In this document: piece after piece, positions 39,023 to 48,252 of the stretch
Layout of the letters: the number at the start of each line of letters is the position of its first letter
Numbering within the stretch: position 1 is the stretch's first letter
Source of the DNA: Planococcus sp. ISL-109
GTDB lineage: Bacteria > Bacillota > Bacilli > Bacillales_A > Planococcaceae
Length of the DNA: 64,000 bases
Assembly (NCBI RefSeq): GCF_018613655.1
Contig: NZ_JAGGPW010000019.1
Location: forward strand, 62,001-126,000
Reading direction: 5' to 3'
Position numbers and translations under genes: made by a program
The notes under the pieces: model-generated
Seen by the model: only the letters and a program-made list of their open reading frames with translations
Database searches by the model: none
What the model was told of the DNA's origin: nothing

Positions 39023-41905
39023 TCACTTTACTTTCTTTTTCTTTGCTGCTGCTTTTCCGATGCGCTCTTCCATCCGTTTGCGGTCGCGCTCGAGAATCGG
39101 CTTTAAATACATGCCGGTGTAGGATTCTTTGACATTGGCGATATCTTCCGGCGTCCCTATCGCTATAATAGTCCCGCCTTTGTCTCCGCCTTCCGGTCCA
39201 AGGTCGATCAAATAATCGGCGGTTTTGATGACATCGAGGTTATGCTCGATCGTCAACACCGTATCGCCGTTATCCACCAGCCGCTGCAACACTTTCAATA
39301 AGCGTGAAATATCATCGGCATGCAGGCCTGTAGTCGGTTCGTCCAAAATGTAGAATGATTTGCCGTTTGAGCGTTTATGCAATTCTGAGGCGAGCTTGAC
39401 GCGCTGTGCTTCACCGCCGGAGAGCGTGGTCGCCGGCTGTCCGAGCGTAACATACCCAAGTCCGACATCGACAATGGTTTTTAATTTGCGGTTGATTTTC
39501 GGGATGTTCTCAAAGAATCCATAAGCATCTTCCACTGTCATTCTCAATACGTCTGCGATGTTTTTATCTTTGTATTTCACTTCCAGTGTCTCGCGGTTAT
39601 AGCGTTTGCCGTGGCATATTTCACAAGGTACATAGACATCCGGCAGAAAATGCATTTCGATTTTGATGATGCCATCGCCTCGGCAGGCTTCGCATCGTCC
39701 GCCTTTGACGTTAAAGCTGAAACGGCCTTTTTTGTATCCGCGCACTTTTGCTTCATTGGTCGAAGCATAGAGGTCTCGGATGTCATCGAACACTCCCGTA
39801 TAAGTTGCCGGATTGGAACGTGGTGTCCGTCCGATCGGTGACTGGTCGATCTCGATGACTTTTTCCAGCTCTTCGATGCCTTCTACCGATTTGTGCTGGC
39901 CAGGCTTGGCCCGGGCACGGTTCAGTTTATGGGCAAGCGACTTATAGAGGATTTCATTGATCAATGTACTCTTCCCAGAGCCTGAGACACCCGTAACGGC
40001 TGTGAATAAGCCAATCGGGATGTCGACATCGACGTTTCTCAAGTTGTTCGCCGAAGCCCCCCGAATCGAAATCTTCCGGTCACTCGGCTTTCGGCGCTCA
40101 GCTGGCAGCGGAATGAATCTCTTTCCACTTAAATACTGGCCAGTCAATGATTTTTTATTTTTCATCACTTTTTCCGGTGTGCCCGCGGCAACGATTTCCC
40201 CGCCGTGCACGCCAGCTCCAGGGCCTACATCGATTAAATAGTCCGCTGCCATCATCGTATCTTCATCGTGTTCGACGACGATGAGCGTATTGCCGATATC
40301 CCGCATATTTTTCAAGGTGCTGATGAGGCGATCATTATCCCGCTGATGAAGGCCGATCGATGGTTCATCAAGGATGTATAATACGCCCGTCAGCCGGGAG
40401 CCGATTTGAGTCGCGAGGCGGATGCGCTGGGCTTCGCCTCCCGACAAGGTTCCGGATGCCCGATTCAACGTTAAATAATCCAGTCCGACATTGATTAGGA
40501 AGCCAACACGCTCCTGAATCTCCCGGAGGATCATATTGGCAATCTGCCGGTCTTTCTCGGACAACGTCAACCCGTCAAAAAATGCCTGTGCTTCGGTAAT
40601 CGAGTATTCCACAACTTGGCCGATATGAAGATTATTGACTTTGACGGCGAGTGATTCCGGCTTTAGACGGTAACCCGCACACGTTGGGCACGCTTGCTCG
40701 CCCATAAATTTCTCCATCATGTCGCGGATATAGTCGGAACTTGTTTCCCGGTAGCGCCGATCGATGTTCGATAGCACCCCTTCAAAATAAATATGGCTGT
40801 CTCGGATTTTGCCGTAATCATTTTCGTAGCGGAAGCGGATTTTTTCATTGTCCGAGCCGTGCAGGATAATGTGAACTTGATCTTCCGGCAATTCGTTCAT
40901 CGGCACGTCCATTTCGATTCCGAAATGGCGGCACACTGCTTGCAGAAGTTGCGGATAGTATTGTGAACTCGTCGGGCGCCACGGAGCAATCGCGTGGTCG
41001 GCGAGCGTCACAGTCCAATCGGGAATGACGAGTTCCGGATCGACTTCGAGCTTCAAGCCGAGGCCGTCACATTCCGGGCACGCGCCGAATGGCGAGTTGA
41101 ACGAAAACATTCTTGGTTCGAGTTCGCCGATGGAAAATCCACAGATCGGGCAGGCATGATGTTCACTGAACAACAGTTCTTCCTGATCCATTACATCAAC
41201 GAGCACGCGCCCTTCCCCGAGGCGCAGAGCCGACTCAAGCGAGTCGCTTAAGCGCGGGGCAATACCTTCTTTCATGATGATTCGGTCGATGACCACTTCA
41301 ATGGAATGCTTTTTGTTTTTGTCGAGTGAAATATCATCGTCCAAATCAATGAGTTCCCCGTTGACGCGGACCCGAACATATCCTTGCTTTTTCACATCTT
41401 CCAGCAACTTCACATGCGTTCCTTTACGGCCTGACACGAGCGGCGCCAAAATTTGCATGCGCGTCCGCTCCGGATATTCAACCAAACGGTCGACCATTTG
41501 TTGCACCGTCTGCGAAGAAATTTCAATGCCATGGTTCGGGCAGATCGGCTTGCCGATCCGTGCGTACATCAGACGGATGTAATCGTAGATTTCCGTTACG
41601 GTCGCAACTGTCGACCGCGGGTTTTTGCTTGTCGTCTTCTGGTCGATTGAAATCGCCGGAGATAAGCCTTCAATCAAATCGACATCCGGCTTGTCCATCT
41701 GCCCGAGAAATTGGCGGGCATATGAAGACAATGATTCAACATAGCGCCGTTGCCCTTCCGCATAAATCGTATCAAATGCCAAAGACGATTTCCCGGAGCC
41801 GGACAACCCGGTCATAACGACCAGCTTGTCACGCGGAATGACGACGTCAATATTCTTTAAGTTATGGGCACGCGCACCTTGTATGCGTATCTCTTGGTTT
41901 TTCAA
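39023..41905 (-). CDS. uvrA: Excinuclease ABC subunit A
   Basis: 960 residues with two ABC ATPase halves. Walker A motifs are [10 protein letters not shown] (about 32) and [10 protein letters not shown] (about 640), and the signatures [12 protein letters not shown] (about 488) and [12 protein letters not shown] (about 827). Two CxxC...CxxC zinc modules are seen (CPICGF with CPECDG; CEACRG with CEICHG). It scans DNA for damage with UvrB. The start appears to be TTG 41905 behind GAAGGATG. It lies six bases after uvrB, forming a uvrB-uvrA operon. Confidence 0.98.
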   Translation of the reverse strand: MKNQEIRIQGARAHNLKNIDVVIPRDKLVVMTGLSGSGKSSLAFDTIYAEGQRRYVESLSSYARQFLGQMDKPDVDLIEGLSPAISIDQKTTSKNPRSTVATVTEIYDYIRLMYARIGKPICPNHGIEISSQTVQQMVDRLVEYPERTRMQILAPLVSGRKGTHVKLLEDVKKQGYVRVRVNGELIDLDDDISLDKNKKHSIEVVIDRIIMKEGIAPRLSDSLESALRLGEGRVLVDVMDQEELLFSEHHACPICGFSIGELEPRMFSFNSPFGACPECDGLGLKLEVDPELVIPDWTVTLADHAIAPWRPTSSQYYPQLLQAVCRHFGIEMDVPMNELPEDQVHIILHGSDNEKIRFRYENDYGKIRDSHIYFEGVLSNIDRRYRETSSDYIRDMMEKFMGEQACPTCAGYRLKPESLAVKVNNLHIGQVVEYSITEAQAFFDGLTLSEKDRQIANMILREIQERVGFLINVGLDYLTLNRASGTLSGGEAQRIRLATQIGSRLTGVLYILDEPSIGLHQRDNDRLISTLKNMRDIGNTLIVVEHDEDTMMAADYLIDVGPGAGVHGGEIVAAGTPEKVMKNKKSLTGQYLSGKRFIPLPAERRKPSDRKISIRGASANNLRNVDVDIPIGLFTAVTGVSGSGKSTLINEILYKSLAHKLNRARAKPGQHKSVEGIEELEKVIEIDQSPIGRTPRSNPATYTGVFDDIRDLYASTNEAKVRGYKKGRFSFNVKGGRCEACRGDGIIKIEMHFLPDVYVPCEICHGKRYNRETLEVKYKDKNIADVLRMTVEDAYGFFENIPKINRKLKTIVDVGLGYVTLGQPATTLSGGEAQRVKLASELHKRSNGKSFYILDEPTTGLHADDISRLLKVLQRLVDNGDTVLTIEHNLDVIKTADYLIDLGPEGGDKGGTIIAIGTPEDIANVKESYTGMYLKPILERDRKRMEERIGKAAAKKKKVK

Positions 41906-41911
41906 GTTCTA

Positions 41912-43894
41912 TCATCCTTCCGCTTTCAATTCCAGCACCGTGTCGCGCAGTTCGGCGGCGCGTTCGAAATCGAGCGCTTTTGCTGCTTCCTTCATTTCCG
42001 TTTCGAGCAAAGCGATCAGCTTCATGCGGTCTGCTTTGTTGAGCTTTTTCCCTTGCACTGCTTTGCTGATATACTCTTCCGTTTCCTCCGCCGCTTCTGT
42101 TGCACGGATAACATCGCGAATTTTCTTCTTTATCGTAACCGGCGTAATGCCATGTTCTTCATTATAAGCCGCTTGGATCGTGCGGCGACGATCGGTTTCA
42201 TCGATCGCTTTTTGCATTGAATCCGTTATTCGGTCCGCATACATAATAACATGGCCGTTCTCATTTCTAGCCGCACGCCCCATCGTCTGAATCAAGGCGC
42301 GTTCTGAGCGCAGGAAGCCTTCCTTGTCCGCATCCAAAATAGTAACTAGGGAAACTTCCGGAATGTCTAGTCCTTCACGCAGCAAGTTGATTCCGACAAG
42401 CACATCGTATACGCCCATCCGCAACTCGCGGATGATCTCGATGCGCTCGAGCGTCTTGATTTCGGAATGCAGGTAATTGACCTTGACCCCGGCTTCTTTC
42501 AAGTAATTCGTCAAGTCTTCCGACATTTTCTTCGTCAACGTTGTCACCAACACCCGTTCGCCGCGTTCTTTGCGCTGCTGGATTTGGTCCATGAGATCAT
42601 CGATTTGCCCTTCGATCGGCTTGATTTCGATTTCAGGATCGAGCAAGCCAGTCGGGCGGATGATCTGCTCCACCATCTCTGGTGTATGTTCAAGTTCATA
42701 TGCTCCCGGTGTTGCTGAAACGAATACAGCCTGTTTAATATGCTCTTCAAATTCCGTAAATGTTAATGGACGATTATCCATCGCTGACGGCAGGCGGAAA
42801 CCGTAGTCAACCAGTACTTTTTTACGCGCTTGGTCACCATTGAACATACCGCGTACTTGCGGCAAGGTCACGTGGCTTTCGTCTACGACCAATAGGAAGT
42901 CGTCCGGGAAATAGTCGATCAATGTATAGGGTTGTGCGCCTGGTGGACGCAACGTCAAATGGCGCGAATAGTTTTCGATGCCCGAGCAGAAGCCCATTTC
43001 ACGCATCATTTCCAAATCATAGCGCGTCCGTTGCTCGAGCCGTTGTGCTTCGAGCAATTTGTCTTCCGCACGCATTTCTATCAGACGCTCTTCCAGTTCT
43101 GCTTCAATGTTCTCGATTGCTTTGACCATTTTTTCTTCACGCGTAACAAAGTGGGACGCCGGGAAAATGGCGACATGTTCTCGATCCCCGATGATTTCAC
43201 CTGTCAGTGCATCCACTTCACGGATGCGGTCGATTTCGTCGCCGAAAAATTCGACGCGCAAGCAGCGTTCATCGCGTGAAGCTGGGAAAATTTCCACTAC
43301 GTCGCCGCGAACGCGGAACGTACCCCGGATAAAGTTGATGTCATTGCGTTCGTACTGAACGTCTACCAATTTACGGAGCAGCTGATTGCGCTCGATCTCC
43401 ATGCCTTTGCGCAGCGACACTACGAGTTCACGGTATTCTTTCGGTGAACCAAGACCGTAAATACAAGAAACGGAAGCGATTACAATCACATCATCCCGTT
43501 CGAATAAAGAACTTGTCGCCGAGTGGCGCAATTTATCGATTTCATCGTTGATGCTGGCATCTTTTTCTATAAATGTGTCGGATTGAGGCACGTACGCCTC
43601 AGGCTGATAGTAATCATAGTAACTAACAAAATACTCTACTGCATTGTCAGGGAAAAACTCTTTGAATTCACTATAGAGCTGGCCAGCCAATGTTTTATTA
43701 TGGGCCATGACCAATGTCGGTTTTTTCACTTGCTGAATCACATTGGACATCGTATACGTTTTTCCTGTGCCTGTCGCGCCGAGCAAGGTTTGCATTCGCT
43801 TGCCCCCTAACACTCCTTCGGTTAACTTGGCGATGGCATCCGGCTGATCCCCGGCCGGTTCATAAGGAGCTTGTAGGTTGAATTCCTTTTTCAT
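41912..43894 (-). CDS. uvrB: Excinuclease ABC subunit B
   Basis: 660 residues. Walker A GATGTGKT (about 39-46), the beta-hairpin region [12 protein letters not shown] that threads between DNA strands, helicase motifs including DESHVTLPQ and the late QTMGRAARN, and a C-terminal UVR domain ([23 protein letters not shown]) that binds UvrC. It is loaded by UvrA at lesions. ATG 43894 follows GGGAGG. A LexA-type box and promoter upstream imply SOS control of uvrBA. Confidence 0.98.
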   Translation of the reverse strand: MKKEFNLQAPYEPAGDQPDAIAKLTEGVLGGKRMQTLLGATGTGKTYTMSNVIQQVKKPTLVMAHNKTLAGQLYSEFKEFFPDNAVEYFVSYYDYYQPEAYVPQSDTFIEKDASINDEIDKLRHSATSSLFERDDVIVIASVSCIYGLGSPKEYRELVVSLRKGMEIERNQLLRKLVDVQYERNDINFIRGTFRVRGDVVEIFPASRDERCLRVEFFGDEIDRIREVDALTGEIIGDREHVAIFPASHFVTREEKMVKAIENIEAELEERLIEMRAEDKLLEAQRLEQRTRYDLEMMREMGFCSGIENYSRHLTLRPPGAQPYTLIDYFPDDFLLVVDESHVTLPQVRGMFNGDQARKKVLVDYGFRLPSAMDNRPLTFTEFEEHIKQAVFVSATPGAYELEHTPEMVEQIIRPTGLLDPEIEIKPIEGQIDDLMDQIQQRKERGERVLVTTLTKKMSEDLTNYLKEAGVKVNYLHSEIKTLERIEIIRELRMGVYDVLVGINLLREGLDIPEVSLVTILDADKEGFLRSERALIQTMGRAARNENGHVIMYADRITDSMQKAIDETDRRRTIQAAYNEEHGITPVTIKKKIRDVIRATEAAEETEEYISKAVQGKKLNKADRMKLIALLETEMKEAAKALDFERAAELRDTVLELKAEG

Positions 43895-43931
43895 GGATGT
43901 GTCCTCCCGTAATTTTCACTACTTCTACTTT

Positions 43932-43959
43932 AACATATGCCCTAAAAATCCTCTAACAA
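43932..43959 (-). promoter_or_regulatory. Possible promoter of uvrBA
   Basis: TTGTTA (43959-43954), 16 bases, TATGTT (43937-43932). Confidence 0.5.
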
Positions 43960-43963
43960 AAAG

Positions 43964-43977
43964 CGAACGTATGTTTT
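43964..43977. promoter_or_regulatory. LexA (DinR) SOS box upstream of uvrBA
   Basis: CGAACGTATGTTTT fits the Gram-positive SOS box CGAACRNRYGTTYC except for the last base. It abuts the predicted -35 of uvrB, 70 bases upstream of the start. Confidence 0.8.
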
Positions 43978-44091
43978 TTCTTTCTTATTTAATCTTTCCG
44001 CCCCTTTTGCATCTAGTTATTGGAGCCGTTTTCAAGTCATATCACCACTTGATGCGCTGAGCGCACTGCAAAAAAATCAAATTATCGGCAT

Positions 44092-44123
44092 GAAAAAAAG
44101 CCGCCCCGATTAGGGCGGCTTTT
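44092..44123 (-). terminator. Terminator of the IDEAL-domain gene
   Basis: AAGCCGCCC/GGGCGGCTT stem, then seven T on the minus strand. It starts at the stop codon. Confidence 0.88.
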
Positions 44124-44124
44124 C

Positions 44125-44367
44125 TTACTCGTCTTCTTCCCGCTTGAGCTCTTGAAGCTGTGCGGTATATGTGTCGAAAGATTTACGGTCGTTATGATCC
44201 AGGGCTTCGTCGATGAGTGCCAGCAATTGCGTTTCCTGCTGTTCGCGGTGAACATGCTTCAAGAATAGGTCTAGATAAATCTCGTTCAGCAGTTTTTCCG
44301 CTTCCGTGATTTTTTTCGTTTGAGCCATCGCTTTCATGAAGTCAGCATAAGAATAATAGTTTTCCAT
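44125..44367 (-). CDS. IDEAL domain-containing protein
   Basis: An 80-residue helical protein. The C-terminal half holds the literal family motif LIDEALDHNDRKSF (about 46-65), which defines the IDEAL domain of Bacillales. The function is unknown; in B. subtilis a small IDEAL protein (YhzC) is also encoded beside comK. Charged residues dominate and there is no membrane segment. It is transcribed away from comK from the promoter at 44395-44424. The start at 44367 has GGGGTGAAGAAG upstream. Confidence 0.85.
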   Translation of the reverse strand: MENYYSYADFMKAMAQTKKITEAEKLLNEIYLDLFLKHVHREQQETQLLALIDEALDHNDRKSFDTYTAQLQELKREEDE

Positions 44368-44394
44368 TCTTCTTCACCCCGAATGCTTTTCATT

Positions 44395-44424
44395 AGTATA
44401 CACGACAACGCCAGAAAGAAGCAA
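44395..44424 (-). promoter_or_regulatory. Promoter of the IDEAL-domain gene
   Basis: TTGCTT (44424-44419), 18 bases, TATACT (44400-44395), with a TG extending the -10. Confidence 0.65.
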
Positions 44425-44454
44425 GAGTTTTTTGAAAATTACAACGAAATTGAA

Positions 44455-44467
44455 AAAATATTTTTTT
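44455..44467. promoter_or_regulatory. Possible ComK box (AAAA-N5-TTTT)
   Basis: AAAA (44455-44458), five bases, TTTT (44464-44467) lies between the divergent IDEAL and comK promoters. The region is AT-rich, so such a match is not rare by chance; autoregulation of comK is the reason to note it. Confidence 0.4.
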
Positions 44468-44480
44468 CGAAAATTAGTTA

Positions 44481-44508
44481 TTGTTTATTTTCCATTTTTT
44501 ATTATAAT
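44481..44508 (+). promoter_or_regulatory. Sigma-A promoter of comK
   Basis: TTGTTT (44481-44486), 16 bases, TATAAT (44503-44508), 36 bases before the start. Confidence 0.65.
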
Positions 44509-44543
44509 AATTTATGTAAAGTAAATTTAGGGGGTAAATATAC

Positions 44544-45098
44544 ATGGGCAAAAAGAATCAATACCCCGTTTCTTATACAATTTGCAGCAGCACATATGCG
44601 CTGTTGCCGTATATGGACGGCCACCGGCTCCTGACACGGGTCATCGAAGACCGCAGTGAATTTCTCGTGGAGGAATCGGTCTATAAAATTGTAGCGAAGT
44701 CATGCTCCTTCTACCGCGGCTCCCTCGCCAGCGCTACCCTCTACGCCCAGAAAGCGATCGGCGTAAAGCATAAGCCACCGATCATCGTCGGCGAGTATTA
44801 CGGCAATCCACTGATTTTCTTTCCCACCCACTCTCCGAAAAACCGTGATTCTGTATGGTTCAATTTTGATGCCATCGATTTGATTGCAGCAGACAACAGT
44901 GGACGCGGCAGCCTGGTGTCTCTCAGCAATGGCGTTGTCGTTCCTGCAGACATCTCGCCGATCGCGCTTCGGAACCAGCATTCTTTCACCGGTTCCTTGC
45001 GTCGTTATTTCAAAAAAGCGCAGCGCGTCCATAACCACCGGATGAATTATGTGACGAAACGGGCATTTCCCCCGCGCAGCCATCAGCCATTGGATTAA
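44544..45098 (+). CDS. comK: Competence transcription factor ComK
   Basis: 184 residues (B. subtilis ComK 192). The family core is clear at about 52-100: KSCSFYRGSLASA, then GVKHKPPIIVGE and LIFFPTHSPKNRDSVWFN, followed by a VVVPADIS/NQHSF segment. The C-terminal 30 residues are basic and diverge from B. subtilis. ComK binds AT-boxes and switches on DNA uptake and recombination genes. ATG 44544 follows TAGGGGG. It is divergent from the IDEAL gene, and its stop codon overlaps that of the converging gene at 45095. Whether the cell actually becomes competent cannot be told. Confidence 0.88.
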   Translation: MGKKNQYPVSYTICSSTYALLPYMDGHRLLTRVIEDRSEFLVEESVYKIVAKSCSFYRGSLASATLYAQKAIGVKHKPPIIVGEYYGNPLIFFPTHSPKNRDSVWFNFDAIDLIAADNSGRGSLVSLSNGVVVPADISPIALRNQHSFTGSLRRYFKKAQRVHNHRMNYVTKRAFPPRSHQPLD

Positions 45099-45460
45099 AG
45101 CGTTTTGGCCGCAGCAGCCAAATAAAACCGCAATAAATCCTCTACGGTATTTTTCAGACGGATATTCAAATAGCGGCGGTGATCTTCATAGCCGCCATGG
45201 CAAAAGATGTATTCCGAGAAATTGCCGTCTTTTACACCACGTCTCAACTTCATGCCGTTTGCCCTCATCAGTTCGATCGTTTCGGCCAGGTCGCTCCTTA
45301 CGCGTTCAATCGCTTTATCCAGCAATTCCACATAGGGGGCTTTCAGCTTAAAAGCGCTATTCTGGATCCACTCACGATCCCGCTCCAAAATGAGGAGAAC
45401 CATCGGCAATTCCACCCGCTTCTCAAACACGACCATTTCTGCCCTTGAAATTAGGGCCAT
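45095..45460 (-). CDS. Conserved hypothetical protein, YhjD-like
   Basis: 121 residues, no signal peptide or membrane helix. It has an opening ELPMVLLILERDREWIQNSAFKLK-type segment (about 17-40), a helical middle (LLDKAIERVRSDLAETIELMRANG) and a C-terminus with EYIFCHGGYEDHRRYLNIRLKN. It resembles small Bacillales proteins of the YhjD type that also lie near comK in B. subtilis; that identification is from memory of the pattern and is tentative. No function is known. The stop codon shares TTAA with the comK stop, so the two transcripts must overlap. Confidence 0.75.
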   Translation of the reverse strand: MALISRAEMVVFEKRVELPMVLLILERDREWIQNSAFKLKAPYVELLDKAIERVRSDLAETIELMRANGMKLRRGVKDGNFSEYIFCHGGYEDHRRYLNIRLKNTVEDLLRFYLAAAAKTL

Positions 45461-45612
45461 CTCCTCACCCCTCCCCGATAGGAACGAGTGTTCTTATTTT
45501 AATTTTAACGGGGAATTCGGAAATTGCAAGAGCCTCTAGTAAAATAAATCCATTTTAATTGCCGTGATTCGTTAGGCTCGAACAATTAGCATCGCCCAAT
45601 CGTTGAGCCATT

Positions 45613-45673
45613 AAAAAAATCGCCGTTTATGAAATGCAAGTTTCCATGAATGCATTTCATAAAGGCGATCTTT
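45613..45673. terminator. Terminator downstream of the UbiB-family gene
   Basis: A long interrupted stem (ATCGCC, then TTTATGAAATGCA paired with TGCATTTCATAAA, then GGCGAT; arms 45619-45638 and about 45650-45669) is flanked by A7 and T5, so it can act both ways. Confidence 0.85.
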
Positions 45674-45711
45674 TTATTGAAAAAAAACAGTCGGCCGTAT
45701 ATTTCCTTTAA

Positions 45712-47328
45712 CTACCGGATGGCGCGGAACGCCCACAGGGAACCGACAAAAAAGACGGAAGAAACCCATAGGAATGCTTCGTGCCAAAACCAGACGGATA
45801 ACGAGATGCCGGTAAAGGACACGAGCGCGAAAATACCGGCAAACATCCGGCTTTGCATATCGCGCTGATGCTCTCTCTCACGGCCTTCTTTATTCTCCAG
45901 ATAGTTCCGTATTTTCTCCGGCTCTTCCAGGAAATTGATGATTTTTTTCGGGAAAGCTCTGAGAGGCCCAGTCGAATTGAGCACCCAACGCAGCACATCT
46001 TCCTTGCCGAAAATTCCTTTTCCTTCGCGTTTTGTCGAAGCCCACTCCAATACGCGCGGACGTGCAAGCGCGAACAGATCGACTTTCGGATCTAGCACGT
46101 GCAAGACTCCGACAAAAATCGAAGCGGCCCGTCCGAAGAATGCAAATTCTGCCGGAAGCTGAACCGGCTGTGTCCGGACAATGTCCTGCATATCTTTCAA
46201 CAGACGCTCGACTACAAAACTATCCATCTGCATCAATTCATTCGATTCGTAAGCGGAGACCAGCCGTTCCACCGCATCTTCCAACAGATTGCGGTCAGCG
46301 TGCGGCAATAAGAAGCGCAGATCTTCCAAGCCATCCAGCACCTGCTCATAGTTTTTGAACAGAATGCCTTCAGCAATCAACAGAATCGCCTGCGAGTCGC
46401 GCTCGGAAATCGTGCCGATCATGCCGAAATCGATCAGCACGATTGTGCCGTCCGGCTTCAATAAGATGTTGCCGCCGTGGGGATCGGCATGAAATTGTCC
46501 GCCGTACAGCACTTGCTCCAAAAACAGGATGAACAATCGCTCGGAAATTTCGTGGCGATCGAGTCCGTGTTCTTCTATAAAGCTGATATCGGTGATGCGT
46601 GCGCCTTCGATCCACTCCATGACAAGCACGCGGCGTGTCGTATACTCATCGTAATAGAGCGGAATGTGGACACCGGACATTTCCGCAAAGCGATCCGCAA
46701 AAGCACGTCCATTTTGCAATTCTCGGACAAAGTTCAATTCATCACCTATTGTTTCGGTCATTTCAACATACAATTGGTCAAAATCGACTTGTTTCGTAAA
46801 CGGCGTGAATTTCTTCGCGAGCCAAATGACGACGCGCATCGCCTGGAAATCGGCGCGGATGATGTGGTCTGTGCCTGGCCGCTGGACTTTGACTGCCACT
46901 TCGGTGCCATTTTTCAAACGCCCTTTATACACTTCGCCGATCGATGCGGAAGCAATCGCCTCATCAGACAACTCGCTCAAATAATTGGCGTGTTCGACAT
47001 TCCACTCCTGCTCCAGCACTTCAATGATGTCTTTTCGGGGAACGGATGGCACACGGTCGGTCAAGCCTTCTAGTTCCGCCAAAAAGCTTGGCGGCATAAT
47101 ATCCGCACGGGTCGATAGGAATTGGCCCAATTTAATCATCAGGCCGCCCAGCTTGAGCGCCAATTCCTTGTATTCTTTCGCTTGCCGGGTGACGAGCTCG
47201 TTCCAACGCTGCCCCACAACTGGCGTCCACTTGCCCCTATTGCGCCTTTGGAAAATCGACACTTGCAAATAAAAACGAATCGCCATGGAAACGATGCGGT
47301 AAATTCGGATATATGTAAACTGGTTCAT
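45712..47328 (-). CDS. AarF/ABC1/UbiB kinase-like protein
   Basis: 538 residues. An atypical protein-kinase-like domain (about 95-340) shows IKLGQFLSTRADIMPP (the KxGQ extension of the family), the Ala-rich ASIGEVYKG loop, EVAVKVQRPG with the nucleotide-binding Lys, FHADPHGGNILL, and LIDFGMIG. Two C-terminal hydrophobic segments (about 490-530) anchor it to the membrane. Relatives aid ubiquinone synthesis; in a menaquinone organism the role is unclear. The start ATG at 47328 follows GGGGGGAG. Its promoter lies at 47354-47383. Confidence 0.9.
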   Translation of the reverse strand: MNQFTYIRIYRIVSMAIRFYLQVSIFQRRNRGKWTPVVGQRWNELVTRQAKEYKELALKLGGLMIKLGQFLSTRADIMPPSFLAELEGLTDRVPSVPRKDIIEVLEQEWNVEHANYLSELSDEAIASASIGEVYKGRLKNGTEVAVKVQRPGTDHIIRADFQAMRVVIWLAKKFTPFTKQVDFDQLYVEMTETIGDELNFVRELQNGRAFADRFAEMSGVHIPLYYDEYTTRRVLVMEWIEGARITDISFIEEHGLDRHEISERLFILFLEQVLYGGQFHADPHGGNILLKPDGTIVLIDFGMIGTISERDSQAILLIAEGILFKNYEQVLDGLEDLRFLLPHADRNLLEDAVERLVSAYESNELMQMDSFVVERLLKDMQDIVRTQPVQLPAEFAFFGRAASIFVGVLHVLDPKVDLFALARPRVLEWASTKREGKGIFGKEDVLRWVLNSTGPLRAFPKKIINFLEEPEKIRNYLENKEGREREHQRDMQSRMFAGIFALVSFTGISLSVWFWHEAFLWVSSVFFVGSLWAFRAIR

Positions 47329-47353
47329 GTATGAGCTCCCCCCTATTGTCTTC

Positions 47354-47383
47354 ATTATAGAGTTTGGTGACAGATTAGTCCAA
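47354..47383 (-). promoter_or_regulatory. Sigma-A promoter of the UbiB-family gene
   Basis: TTGGAC (47383-47378), 18 bases, TATAAT (47359-47354), 26 bases upstream of the start. Confidence 0.7.
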
Positions 47384-47428
47384 AAAGTGGTATGTTTTTA
47401 ACGGATGGACTCTCAAAGGGGGATGGAA

Positions 47429-48205
47429 ATGGAAACAATTCATTATGAACAAAAAGGCAATCTGGCGTTCGTTACATTAAACCGCCCAGATGCGATGAAC
47501 GCATTCAATTATGATATGCTCGCAGAACTGGGCCAAGTAGCGGAAGCGGTCCGCATCAATCCGGACATCCGCATTGTTATCTTCACTGGGTCCGGCGACA
47601 AAGCGTTCAGTGTCGGTGCCGATTTGAAAGAGCGCAAAACTTTGACGCCAGAGCAAGTGAAGCGCAATATCTACAAAATCGGTGAAGTGTTCACAACGAT
47701 CGAAAACTTGCCGCAGCCGACGATCGCCATGATCAACGGCTATGCGTTCGGCGGCGGCATGGAACTCGCACTGGCATGTGATTTCCGCCTAGCTGCAGAT
47801 GATACATTGCTCGGACTGACGGAGACGAGCCTTGCGATTATCCCGGGCGCCGGGGGCACGCAGCGTTTGCCGCGGCTCATTGGCGAAGCGAAAGCGCTGG
47901 AATTGATTTTAACCGCACGACGTTTGAAATCAGCGGAAGCACTCGACTATGGCCTCGTCACCCGCACCGCCGCAAGTGAAGATTTGCCTGCCGTTACGGG
48001 CGCGTTTGCCGATTCGATTTTGGCGAATGGCCCGATTGCGCTGCAGCAAGCGAAGTTCGCCATCAAAAACGGCATGAACACCGATTTGCAGACCGGCTTG
48101 CAAATCGAAAGAAAAGCATACGAAATCACCATTCCAACAGAAGACCGCGTTGAAGCGCTAGTAGCATTCGGCGAAAAACGCAAACCGGAATTCAAAGGAC
48201 GTTAA
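47429..48205 (+). CDS. Enoyl-CoA hydratase/isomerase family protein
   Basis: 258 residues, crotonase fold. AFSVGADLKE supplies the oxyanion loop, GYAFGGGMELALACD holds the first catalytic Glu, and LTETSLAIIPGAGGTQRLPRL the second, so hydration of trans-2-enoyl-CoA is expected. It could serve fatty-acid or branched amino-acid degradation. The start ATG at 47429 follows AAGGGGG with six bases between; two earlier ATG codons are in or before that site. It has its own terminator and no FadR-type site was seen upstream. Confidence 0.93.
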   Translation: METIHYEQKGNLAFVTLNRPDAMNAFNYDMLAELGQVAEAVRINPDIRIVIFTGSGDKAFSVGADLKERKTLTPEQVKRNIYKIGEVFTTIENLPQPTIAMINGYAFGGGMELALACDFRLAADDTLLGLTETSLAIIPGAGGTQRLPRLIGEAKALELILTARRLKSAEALDYGLVTRTAASEDLPAVTGAFADSILANGPIALQQAKFAIKNGMNTDLQTGLQIERKAYEITIPTEDRVEALVAFGEKRKPEFKGR

Positions 48206-48207
48206 TC

Positions 48208-48243
48208 AAAAAACCAGGCGGGAAATTCTCCGCCTGGTTTTTC
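48208..48243. terminator. Bidirectional terminator between ECH and S9 peptidase genes
   Basis: AAACCAGGCGG paired with CCGCCTGGTTT, flanked by A and T runs; serves both converging genes. Confidence 0.9.
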
Positions 48244-48252
48244 ATATGCCTA

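Noticed and set aside
44700..45083. A 127-codon minus-strand frame antisense to comK
   Set aside because: ComK motifs are clear on the plus strand and the antisense product resembles nothing known.
46477..47073. A 198-codon plus-strand frame antisense to the UbiB-family gene
   Set aside because: No ribosome site or family match; the minus strand encodes a complete kinase-like protein.
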